Notes under the pieces: model-generated | What the model saw: only the letters and a program-made list of their open reading frames with translations | Told to the model about the DNA's origin: nothing | The model's database searches: none | Assembly (NCBI GenBank): GCA_029940245.1 | Contig: JAOZRF010000144.1 | Coordinates: forward strand, 1 to 7,046 | Direction: 5' to 3' | Length of the DNA stretch: 7,046 bases | Source: Desulfobacula sp. | GTDB taxonomy: Bacteria; Desulfobacterota; Desulfobacteria; Desulfobacterales; Desulfobacteraceae | Translations under genes and position numbers: made by a program | In this document: piece after piece, positions 1-5,704 of the stretch | How the letters are laid out: each line of letters opens with the position of its first letter | Position numbering within the stretch: the stretch's first letter is position 1

Positions 1-1
1 T

Positions 2-751
2 CTGCTTCTCAAAGGAGAGCCTGGAACCGGCAAAACCATGCTGGCCCACGCCATTACAGAAAATTTGAATATGCCCTTAATTGTTTTGAATGTAAAATCC
101 AGCATGAAACTGATTGAAGCATTATATCAATATGATACCCTTACCCGTTTGAATGATTCAAGGTTTGGTGATTCCAAAAGGGATGTCAGCAATATTGATG
201 AGTATATCAAAATGGGCAAGATCGGCCAGGCTTTTTGTGCAGACAAAAAAACAGTATTGCTGATCGATGAAATAGACAAAGCCGACACAGACTTCCAGGA
301 TGACATGCTGGATGTCCTTGACCAGATGCAGTTTGATATCATTGAAACCGACAAAACCATAAAAGCCATCCATCGGCCGGTTATCATCATAACATCCAAT
401 GCAAAAAAAGATCTTTCCGACCCCTTTTTAGGTAGATGTAATTTTCATCACATTGCCTTTCCTGATCCCAAAATGATGAGAAAAATCATAGGAGTACATT
501 TTGAAAACCTTGATGATAAACTGGCACAAAATGCTATTGATGCCTTTTACTCCATGAGAGAAATTGATTCCATAGAGAAGAAACCAGCTACAAGGGAATT
601 GATAAACTGGATCAGGGCATTGATTGCAGATCCTGATTTCAGGGCAAAGGATCTTGTTAAAGGAAGACTTCCATTTTTAGGGGTCTTGTTTAAAAAGAGC
701 CCGGACTATGAAAGAGTAACCAATCTGGCATCAAGAAGACGAATGTTTTAA
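2..751 (+). CDS. MoxR-type AAA+ ATPase, 5'-truncated by the window edge
   Basis: The reading frame is open from base 2 with no start codon before the ATP-binding motif, so the N-terminus lies outside the window; 249 residues are visible. Counting from the first in-window codon, Walker A is GEPGTGKT (5-12), Walker B is LLIDEID (86-92), sensor 1 is the TSN at 131-133, the probable arginine finger is in DPFLGRC (R145), and a sensor-2-like arginine follows in KPATREL (about R198). This order is typical of MoxR-family AAA+ proteins, which form cytoplasmic rings that remodel or activate target proteins, often helping metal-cofactor insertion. The next gene, 13 nt downstream, encodes a VWA protein, the usual partner of MoxR ATPases. 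The substrate cannot be read from this window. An ATG at 38 lies just after Walker A and cannot be the real start. Confidence 0.93.
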   Translation: MLLKGEPGTGKTMLAHAITENLNMPLIVLNVKSSMKLIEALYQYDTLTRLNDSRFGDSKRDVSNIDEYIKMGKIGQAFCADKKTVLLIDEIDKADTDFQDDMLDVLDQMQFDIIETDKTIKAIHRPVIIITSNAKKDLSDPFLGRCNFHHIAFPDPKMMRKIIGVHFENLDDKLAQNAIDAFYSMREIDSIEKKPATRELINWIRALIADPDFRAKDLVKGRLPFLGVLFKKSPDYERVTNLASRRRMF

Positions 752-764
752 TTTAAGGTAATCT

Positions 765-1958
765 ATGTTTTTAAAATTTTTCTATACCTTAAAAGAGATC
801 GGAATACCTGTATCTCCCACCTCTTTTCTCACCCTGCAAAAAGCATTGCACCAGGGGATCATTAACAACCTGGATGATTTTTATACCTGTGCCAGATCCA
901 TCCTTGTCAAAAGCGAGAGATATTTTGACCTGTATGACCAGGTGTTTGCCCACCATTTTGAGGGGATTCCTTTGCCTGAAAATGATGGATTTGAAATGGA
1001 TGAAATTGCCCGGGGCATGCTGGATGAATGGCTTAAAGATCCGAAAGCTCTGGCCGATGCATTGGGGATCGATGAAAAAGAGCTAAATAAACTGTCCCCG
1101 GAAGAATTGATTGAATACTTTAAGGAAAGACTCAAGGATCAGGATGGAGAACATCATGGGGGTCGAAAATGGATCGGTACCGGCGGATATTCCCCGGTGG
1201 GACATTCAGGCTTTCATCCCGGTGGGATGCGGGTTGGCGGTCAATCCAGGAATAAATCTGCTGTAAAAGTAGCCAATGAAAGACGCTATAAAGATTACTC
1301 AACCGCAGGGCCTTTAACCCAGGCAAAAATGAGTGAGGCATTAAAACGGTTAAGAAACATGATTCCGGCAGGACCCAGGGACATGATCAATATCGATGAT
1401 ACCATCAAGGAGACCCTGAGAAATGCCGGTGAAATAGAGCTTGTATTTGACAGGGCATTAAAGGACAGGCTCAGTATTATCCTGGCCATAGATAACGGCG
1501 GCTGGTCCATGGACCCTTTTATACAGGTGGTTCAAACCCTTTTTGATTATGCCAGGGCCCAGTTTAAGGAAGTCAAAACCTATTTTTTCCATAACACGAT
1601 CTATGATTATGTCTGGGAAGATCCGTCCAGGTATAAAAAACCCAAAAAAATTATTGAATTTTCACGCCTTGATCCTGATACAAGACTGATCGTGGTCGGA
1701 GATGCCAGCATGGCACCCTATGAACTTATGGCGCAGGACGGTTCCATCCATATCTCGGAAAGAAGTGGACTGCCCAGCATTGACCAATTGCATTTTTTGA
1801 GCAAAACTTTTTCAAATGCTGTCTGGTTGAATCCGGTTTCAGAAGAAATGTGGGGATATACACACACCATTATGGCCATCTCAAAAATTTTCCCCATGTA
1901 TGAATTATCCCTGGACGGACTTGAAAAGGCTGTGACCAGCCTTATGCGCAAAAACTAA
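765..1958 (+). CDS. VWA-domain (CoxE-like) protein, partner of the MoxR ATPase
   Basis: This 397-residue cytoplasmic protein has no signal peptide or membrane segment. An AAGG Shine-Dalgarno core at 755-758, 6 nt before the ATG, supports the start. The N-terminal ~120 residues are helical and acidic. A Gly/His-rich linker (about 127-160, with WIGTGGYSPVGHSG) follows; such a linker is typical of CoxE-like VWA proteins paired with MoxR. The VWA-like domain occupies roughly 225-395. Where the metal-ion-dependent adhesion site DxSxS is expected, the sequence reads DNGGWSM (243-249): the first serine is replaced and the spacing differs by one residue. A second conserved stretch is VVGDASMAPYEL (310-321). 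In the known pairs, the VWA protein links the AAA+ ring to its client. The two genes probably share one transcript. The client is unknown here. Confidence 0.88.
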   Translation: MFLKFFYTLKEIGIPVSPTSFLTLQKALHQGIINNLDDFYTCARSILVKSERYFDLYDQVFAHHFEGIPLPENDGFEMDEIARGMLDEWLKDPKALADALGIDEKELNKLSPEELIEYFKERLKDQDGEHHGGRKWIGTGGYSPVGHSGFHPGGMRVGGQSRNKSAVKVANERRYKDYSTAGPLTQAKMSEALKRLRNMIPAGPRDMINIDDTIKETLRNAGEIELVFDRALKDRLSIILAIDNGGWSMDPFIQVVQTLFDYARAQFKEVKTYFFHNTIYDYVWEDPSRYKKPKKIIEFSRLDPDTRLIVVGDASMAPYELMAQDGSIHISERSGLPSIDQLHFLSKTFSNAVWLNPVSEEMWGYTHTIMAISKIFPMYELSLDGLEKAVTSLMRKN

Positions 1959-1999
1959 TGGTTTGGTTTTTCAGGCAGGGGATTTAAAAAATAACCTGG

Positions 2000-2785
2000 C
2001 TAAAAATCAACCCTGTAAAGTGTCCTGGTATTATTAAATATGACTTGCGAAAGATTTTCAGGATCTGTATTTCGAATTTCAGCAAGTCTTATCAAGACTG
2101 ATTTTACAAAGGACGGTTCATTGCGGCGGAATTTATTTTTTTGAGGAGCAGGTGTAAGGTAAGGCGAGTCTGTCTCAATGAGTATCCTGTCTTCAGGAAT
2201 ATGGTGTGCAATACTTCTTAAATATTCTCCCCTTTCTTTTAAGGTCAAAATACCTGTAATACCGATATAATATCCCAGATCAAGATACTTGAAAAGTTCT
2301 TCTTTTGTGCCGGAAAAACAGTGTATGACCCCTTTGCGACTTTCCGGCGCTTCAGATTTTAAAATATCATAAAACCTGCCTTTTGAGTCCCTTTCATGAA
2401 AAATCAATGGCAAATCAAGTCTGCCGGCAATATCAAGCTGTTTTACGAAACAGTCTTCCTGGTCTTTAGAAGATGAAAACATCCTGTTAAAATCAAGGCC
2501 GATTTCACCCCAGGCTTTAACGCATAAATTATTTTGAGCAAGGCTGGTCAAAGCGTTCAGGCTTTCTTTAGAGCACAGCTTTGCATCATGGGGATGGAAG
2601 CCAACAGATGTGATGATATTTTTATAGGTATTGGCTATTTTAATGGCTTTTAAAGATGTATCGATATCAACACCGACAATCATTATGCCGCGAACATTTT
2701 CATTTTGTGCCCGTTCAATAATATCCTGCAAATCGTTATCATAACAATTGTCGTCAATATGAGAATGGGAATCAAATAATATCAT
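2000..2785 (-). CDS. tatD: TatD-family metal-dependent hydrolase (putative DNase)
   Basis: This is a 261-residue cytoplasmic protein, the usual length for TatD. The TIM-barrel amidohydrolase metal ligands are all present: HSH near the N-terminus (H7, H9), E94 in GEIGLDF, H130 in IFHERDS, H155 in IHCFSG and D206 in ETDSPYL. The family-typical FRRNEPSFV follows at about 219-227. TatD and YcfH proteins are reported to have 3'-5' exonuclease or DNase activity with divalent metals, but the physiological substrate varies, so the nuclease role is by family only. The ATG start at 2785 places HSH six residues in, as expected. A weak AAAAGG on the minus strand (2804-2799) sits 13 nt before it, rather far for a Shine-Dalgarno. 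The gene faces the VWA gene end to end (41 nt between stops) and is divergent from ftsE, with a possible attenuated leader. Confidence 0.93.
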   Translation of the reverse strand: MILFDSHSHIDDNCYDNDLQDIIERAQNENVRGIMIVGVDIDTSLKAIKIANTYKNIITSVGFHPHDAKLCSKESLNALTSLAQNNLCVKAWGEIGLDFNRMFSSSKDQEDCFVKQLDIAGRLDLPLIFHERDSKGRFYDILKSEAPESRKGVIHCFSGTKEELFKYLDLGYYIGITGILTLKERGEYLRSIAHHIPEDRILIETDSPYLTPAPQKNKFRRNEPSFVKSVLIRLAEIRNTDPENLSQVIFNNTRTLYRVDF

Positions 2786-2824
2786 TTTTGTTTTTTTACC
2801 TTTTCAATTATTTTCACTTTCCTT

Positions 2825-2883
2825 AAAAAAAATTTAAGCCTTCACTGAATGGAAGAAGCCGTTTTACGGTAACAGTGAAGGCT
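2825..2883 (-). terminator. Rho-independent terminator-like hairpin upstream of tatD
   Basis: A perfect 11-bp inverted repeat (AGCCTTCACTG at 2837-2847 and its complement at 2873-2883) is followed, on the minus strand only, by TAAA and then eight T residues (2832-2825). The 25-nt loop is longer than usual but contains its own small hairpin. No T-tract follows on the plus strand, so it is one-directional. It lies 40 nt upstream of the tatD start rather than after a gene, which is unusual and suggests either attenuation or the end of a small RNA. Confidence 0.5.
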
Positions 2884-2921
2884 CAATGCAAAGAAAACTG
2901 TTTTGCAGCACTCCTTGACAC
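2825..2921 (-). ncRNA. Candidate small RNA or tatD attenuator leader
   Basis: Read on the minus strand from the predicted start at 2921, the sequence holds two stem-loops and then a T-tract, about 97 nt in all. Stem 1 pairs TGCAAA with TTTGCA (2907-2902 with 2892-2887) around a 9-nt loop. Stem 2 is an 11-bp perfect stem (2883-2873 with 2847-2837) carrying an inner 4-bp hairpin (CCGT/ACGG on the given strand, 2859-2869). Eight T residues follow at 2832-2825. This is the layout of a terminated small RNA, or of a tatD leader regulated by premature termination. I do not recognise it as a member of any known RNA family, and no convincing open reading frame is present in it. Confidence 0.4.
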
Positions 2922-2943
2922 AGGCAATTTATAACAGTAAATT
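2915..2943 (+). promoter_or_regulatory. Sigma70-like promoter for the ftsE-ftsX-envC-ctpA cluster
   Basis: A perfect -35 hexamer TTGACA (2915-2920) is followed after 17 nt by TAAATT (2938-2943), which matches the -10 consensus at four of six positions. The predicted start is about 2950, giving a short leader of about 44 nt before ftsE. Its elements interleave with the leftward promoter, so the two could hinder each other's RNA polymerase. Prediction by eye only. Confidence 0.5.
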
Positions 2944-2956
2944 CAGTCCCAGTCAA
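2928..2956 (-). promoter_or_regulatory. Sigma70-like promoter reading leftward towards tatD
   Basis: On the minus strand, TTGACT (2956-2951) is followed after exactly 17 nt by TATAAA (2933-2928). Each hexamer matches the sigma70 consensus at five of six positions. Predicted transcription start is about 2921 (a G on the minus strand). It is the best minus-strand promoter I can find between ftsE and tatD. It would give a 136-nt leader before tatD, or a short separate RNA if the downstream hairpin terminates. Prediction by eye only. Confidence 0.6.
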
Positions 2957-2993
2957 TTATGAACGGTGCTGCTGGTAATACAATTGTTAAGAT

Positions 2994-3689
2994 ATGAATG
3001 AAAAGAATTATAAAAACTCAATGATTCGGCTGTTTAATGTCAGTAAAAGGTTTGGGGGGAAGCTTGCCTTAAAAAATATTTCTCTTGATATTGAACAGGG
3101 CGAATTTATTTTTATTTCCGGCCCTTCAGGAGCTGGAAAATCAACTCTGCTGAAAATATTATATCTTGCTGAAAATATTTTTGAAGGACAGGTACTTATT
3201 GACGGCATGAATCTTTCCCGGATCTCTTCTTCAAAACTCCCTGTTTTAAGACGGCGGTTTGGAATTGTATTCCAGGATTTTAAATTGATTCCCAGCCGAA
3301 CGGCCTATGAAAACATAGCTCTTGTTCTGGAAGCTGCCGGGCAAAAACCCGGCTTTATCAAAAAAAAAGTCATGCAGGTATTAAGAAGCACAGGCATGGA
3401 AAAAAAAGCCAACGCTCTTCCTTTAACACTTTCAGGAGGCGAACAGCAGCGGGTTGCCGTAGCAAGGGCAGTGGTCGGGGATCCTTCCATTATTCTTGCA
3501 GATGAGCCCACCGGCAGCCTGGATTCAGCATCTGCCCGGGCTATCCTTGATTTTTTAACAGAATACCATAAAAAAGGGGTAACAATATTGATTGCCAGCC
3601 ATGATCTACATCTCATGAAAAATACGATTCAAGGCAGAATTATTGAAATCAATGACGGTAGAATTATTCAAAAAGATATCCTGCCTTAA
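2994..3689 (+). CDS. ftsE: Cell-division ABC transporter ATPase FtsE
   Basis: This is the ATPase subunit of the FtsEX complex, which couples cytoplasmic ATP hydrolysis to cell-wall hydrolase activation at the septum through FtsX. In the 231-residue reading all ABC motifs are intact: Walker [10 protein letters not shown] (43-51), Q-loop VFQD (Q94), signature LSGGEQQR (146-153), Walker B IILADEP (166-172) and the switch histidine in ASHD (H203). The start is uncertain. The ATG at 2994 and the in-frame ATG at 3021 (giving MIRLFNVSK) both lack a good Shine-Dalgarno. The second gives 222 residues, the length of E. coli FtsE, and begins as FtsE proteins usually do, so it may be the true start. The gene is first in a four-gene cluster and ends 19 nt before ftsX. 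LolD/MacB-type ATPases look similar, but the FtsX partner downstream settles the call. Confidence 0.94.
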   Translation: MNEKNYKNSMIRLFNVSKRFGGKLALKNISLDIEQGEFIFISGPSGAGKSTLLKILYLAENIFEGQVLIDGMNLSRISSSKLPVLRRRFGIVFQDFKLIPSRTAYENIALVLEAAGQKPGFIKKKVMQVLRSTGMEKKANALPLTLSGGEQQRVAVARAVVGDPSIILADEPTGSLDSASARAILDFLTEYHKKGVTILIASHDLHLMKNTIQGRIIEINDGRIIQKDILP

Positions 3690-3708
3690 AATAAAAAGAG
3701 GCGTCTAA

Positions 3709-4584
3709 ATGAGACATTTTCTAAAAAGAGCTCTGGCAGATATCCGGTCAAATAAAATTTTAAATTTAATTACGATTATAACAATTTCCCTTTCCATACT
3801 GGTGGTCAGTGTTTTTTTACTTTTTTTTGAGAATGCCGGAAGGGTTATTGAATCATGGAACCAGGGCGGCAGGGCAATGATTTATCTAAAAGAAGAATTT
3901 AATGTTGATATGCTGGCCCAATTAAAAACAAAAATAAATTCCCTGGGTGATATCGATAAAATGGCCTATATTTCAAAAACAAAAGCCCTTGATACACTAA
4001 AAAAAAACACCGCCTTTCAAACCACCTTTTTAAAAACCTTAAAGGACAATCCTTTGCCCGATGCCCTGGAGATCAAAATAAAATCATATAAAAATTTTAA
4101 AACGGTTCAAACTCTTGCTCAAAATATAAAAGCCATTGATATCGTTGATGATATTGAATACGGCCAGAGCTGGCTGGGTAAATTTTTAAAAATTTTTAAC
4201 CTGTTCAAAATTACCGGATATTCAATGTGTGGTTTCTTTTTTTTAATGGCCCTGTTCATTACTGCAAATACAGTGCGCCTTGCATTTTATTCCCGCAGGC
4301 TTGAAGTTGAAATCATGCGTCTTGTGGGTGCTACAGAAACCTTTATCAAGGCGCCCTTTTATATAGAAGGTATTATGCAGGGATTTTTCGGAGGAGTTCT
4401 GGGTCTGGGTGCCCTTTTAATAACCTATTTGATGGTTTCATCGGAAATCACACAAAGCCTTGCTTCCTACGTGCATTTTGATATTCGGTTTCTATCCGTT
4501 AAAATAATCATGTTCATTATTTTCAGCAGTACCTTTCTGGGTTGGTTCGGATGCTATTTATCCCTAAAACAAATATTCAAATAG
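3709..4584 (+). CDS. ftsX: Cell-division membrane protein FtsX
   Basis: This 291-residue inner-membrane protein is close to the usual FtsX length. Four hydrophobic segments fit the FtsX topology: about 17-40, 170-190, 221-243 and 265-285. The segment between the first two (about 41-168) is the periplasmic domain that binds the coiled-coil hydrolase activator in other bacteria. The stretch EIMRLVGAT (201-209) just after the second helix is strongly conserved in FtsX. AGAGG at 3697-3701, 7 nt before the ATG, is a good Shine-Dalgarno. The last 34 nt overlap the probable start of the envC-like gene, which suggests coupled translation and a fixed ratio of FtsX to its periplasmic partner. Confidence 0.94.
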   Translation: MRHFLKRALADIRSNKILNLITIITISLSILVVSVFLLFFENAGRVIESWNQGGRAMIYLKEEFNVDMLAQLKTKINSLGDIDKMAYISKTKALDTLKKNTAFQTTFLKTLKDNPLPDALEIKIKSYKNFKTVQTLAQNIKAIDIVDDIEYGQSWLGKFLKIFNLFKITGYSMCGFFFLMALFITANTVRLAFYSRRLEVEIMRLVGATETFIKAPFYIEGIMQGFFGGVLGLGALLITYLMVSSEITQSLASYVHFDIRFLSVKIIMFIIFSSTFLGWFGCYLSLKQIFK

Positions 4585-5702
4585 CCATTTTTGCCGGGTG
4601 GTTTGTCTTCTTAGCATCAAGTGCCGGACTTGCCTCCCAGGATAATGTTAGTGATATCCATGCTAAGATTCAAACCCAGAAAAAAATAGTGAAAACATTT
4701 TCTCAAAAAGAAATTAATATCCTGGACAGGTTAAATGAAATTGATCATGGATTGAACAAAGCCCGGATAAAAGCCCTGGCCCTTTCAAAGGAGATCTTGC
4801 GCCTGCAGGAAAAAATAGGGCAGCTTAGCCAGGACAAGAACAGCTTGCAAAAAAAAATTGATCTGACCCGGAAATATGCGGGGAAAAGGCTGACTGCGCT
4901 TTATAAAATGAATATGATTGGCCGGCTGGACGTTGCAGGACAGCCACCTTCTGTATTTGATTTTTTTCTACAGCAAAATTCAATGAAACGGGTCATCAAC
5001 GCTGATTTCCAGATTCTTGAGGATCAGGGTTCTGATCTTGAAAAATTTGAAACCCTGGAACAGGAGCTGGAAAAAGAAATCCAGGCAAAAACAATGCTTG
5101 AGTCAAAACTCAATGCTCAAATAATGTACAATAAACAAGAGTCCAAAAAAAAAGGATTGCTTTTAAAAGATATTCGCCAAAAAAAAAAATTGTCCCTTGC
5201 TATAATTGAGTCTTTGACCCAGGCGGCACAAAAGCTGGATAATAAAATCAAAAATATTCAAAAAGGCAGGAAGGCGCCCTCTGGTAATAATTCATTTTCA
5301 AGTTATCAAGGTAGATTAATGACTCCAGCACCAGGCAAAATTATTTCAAATTTCGGTCTTTCACAAATCGGAGATTACAATTCCTTCACTTTTCGAAAAG
5401 GAATTGATATAAAGGTTGAAAAAGGAGAGGCTGTAAAATCTGTCTTTAATGGAAAGGTGTTGTTCGCCCAGTGGCTGAAAGGGTATGGAAATTTACTGGT
5501 CATAGATCATGGCGACAACTACTATACGCTGTATGCCCATGTTGAAGAAATTTTCAAACAAAAAGGGGAAACAGTTAAAACCGGTGAAATTATTGCAACT
5601 ACAGGTGATACAGGATCAATTAAGGGAACTTGCCTGCATTTCGAAATCAGGCATCACGGCAAAGCTGTAAACCCTATCAAGTGGTTAAAAAAAGGAGCAT
5701 GA
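4551..5702 (+). CDS. envC: EnvC-like murein hydrolase activator with degenerate LytM (M23) domain
   Basis: This exported protein has 383 residues from the ATG at 4551. A signal peptide (hydrophobic core about 9-27, probable cut after GLA near 28) is followed by long coiled-coil segments (about 32-115 and 150-240), then a LytM/peptidase M23 domain (about 254-380). Two active-site residues are lost: the HxxxD zinc motif reads R282-KGI-D286, and the usual HLH reads C361-L-H363. D286, H330 (LYAHV) and H363 remain. Loss of zinc ligands is the mark of EnvC/NlpD-type activators, which switch on amidases rather than cut peptidoglycan. Coiled coil plus position right after ftsX fits a FtsX-bound activator. 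A TTG at 4542 would add three residues; the ATG is preferred, though its Shine-Dalgarno is weak and translation probably depends on ftsX. An 11-A run at 5179-5189 is a possible slippage site. The target amidase is not in this window. Confidence 0.88.
   Translation: MLFIPKTNIQIAIFAGWFVFLASSAGLASQDNVSDIHAKIQTQKKIVKTFSQKEINILDRLNEIDHGLNKARIKALALSKEILRLQEKIGQLSQDKNSLQKKIDLTRKYAGKRLTALYKMNMIGRLDVAGQPPSVFDFFLQQNSMKRVINADFQILEDQGSDLEKFETLEQELEKEIQAKTMLESKLNAQIMYNKQESKKKGLLLKDIRQKKKLSLAIIESLTQAAQKLDNKIKNIQKGRKAPSGNNSFSSYQGRLMTPAPGKIISNFGLSQIGDYNSFTFRKGIDIKVEKGEAVKSVFNGKVLFAQWLKGYGNLLVIDHGDNYYTLYAHVEEIFKQKGETVKTGEIIATTGDTGSIKGTCLHFEIRHHGKAVNPIKWLKKGA
5691..5697 (+). promoter_or_regulatory. Shine-Dalgarno that fixes the ctpA start
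   Basis: AAAGGAG lies inside the last codons of the envC-like gene. It is 7 nt from the ATG at 5705, ideal spacing, but only 1 nt from the in-frame ATG at 5699, which overlaps the envC stop as ATGA. This favours the 5705 start for the protease and implies that ribosomes finishing envC are well placed to start ctpA. Confidence 0.75.
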
Positions 5703-5704
5703 GG

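Noticed and set aside
1959..1999. Possible bidirectional terminator between the convergent VWA and tatD genes
   Set aside because: Only a 4-bp CAGG/CCTG match with loosely flanking T and A runs can be paired, with unequal gaps; it is too weak to annotate, although convergent genes would be expected to end here.
2883..2921. Twelve-codon leader peptide on the minus strand beginning GTG at the predicted start site
   Set aside because: It would have to be translated without any leader or Shine-Dalgarno, and no repeated regulatory codons are seen; a frame this short is expected by chance.
3305..3616. 103-residue open frame on the strand opposite ftsE
   Set aside because: It lies wholly within ftsE on the other strand, has no recognisable motif, and is a shadow of a well-supported gene.
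4172..4200. AT-rich near-palindrome with repeated AAATTTTT inside ftsX
   Set aside because: It encodes the ordinary GKFLKIFNL stretch ahead of the second membrane helix and is explained by the AT-rich codon use of the region.
5630..5704. Longer protease reading starting at a TTG at 5630
   Set aside because: The added 25 residues overlap the conserved end of the LytM domain in another frame, have no ribosome site, and would put a basic extension before the signal peptide; the ATG at 5705 has an ideal Shine-Dalgarno.
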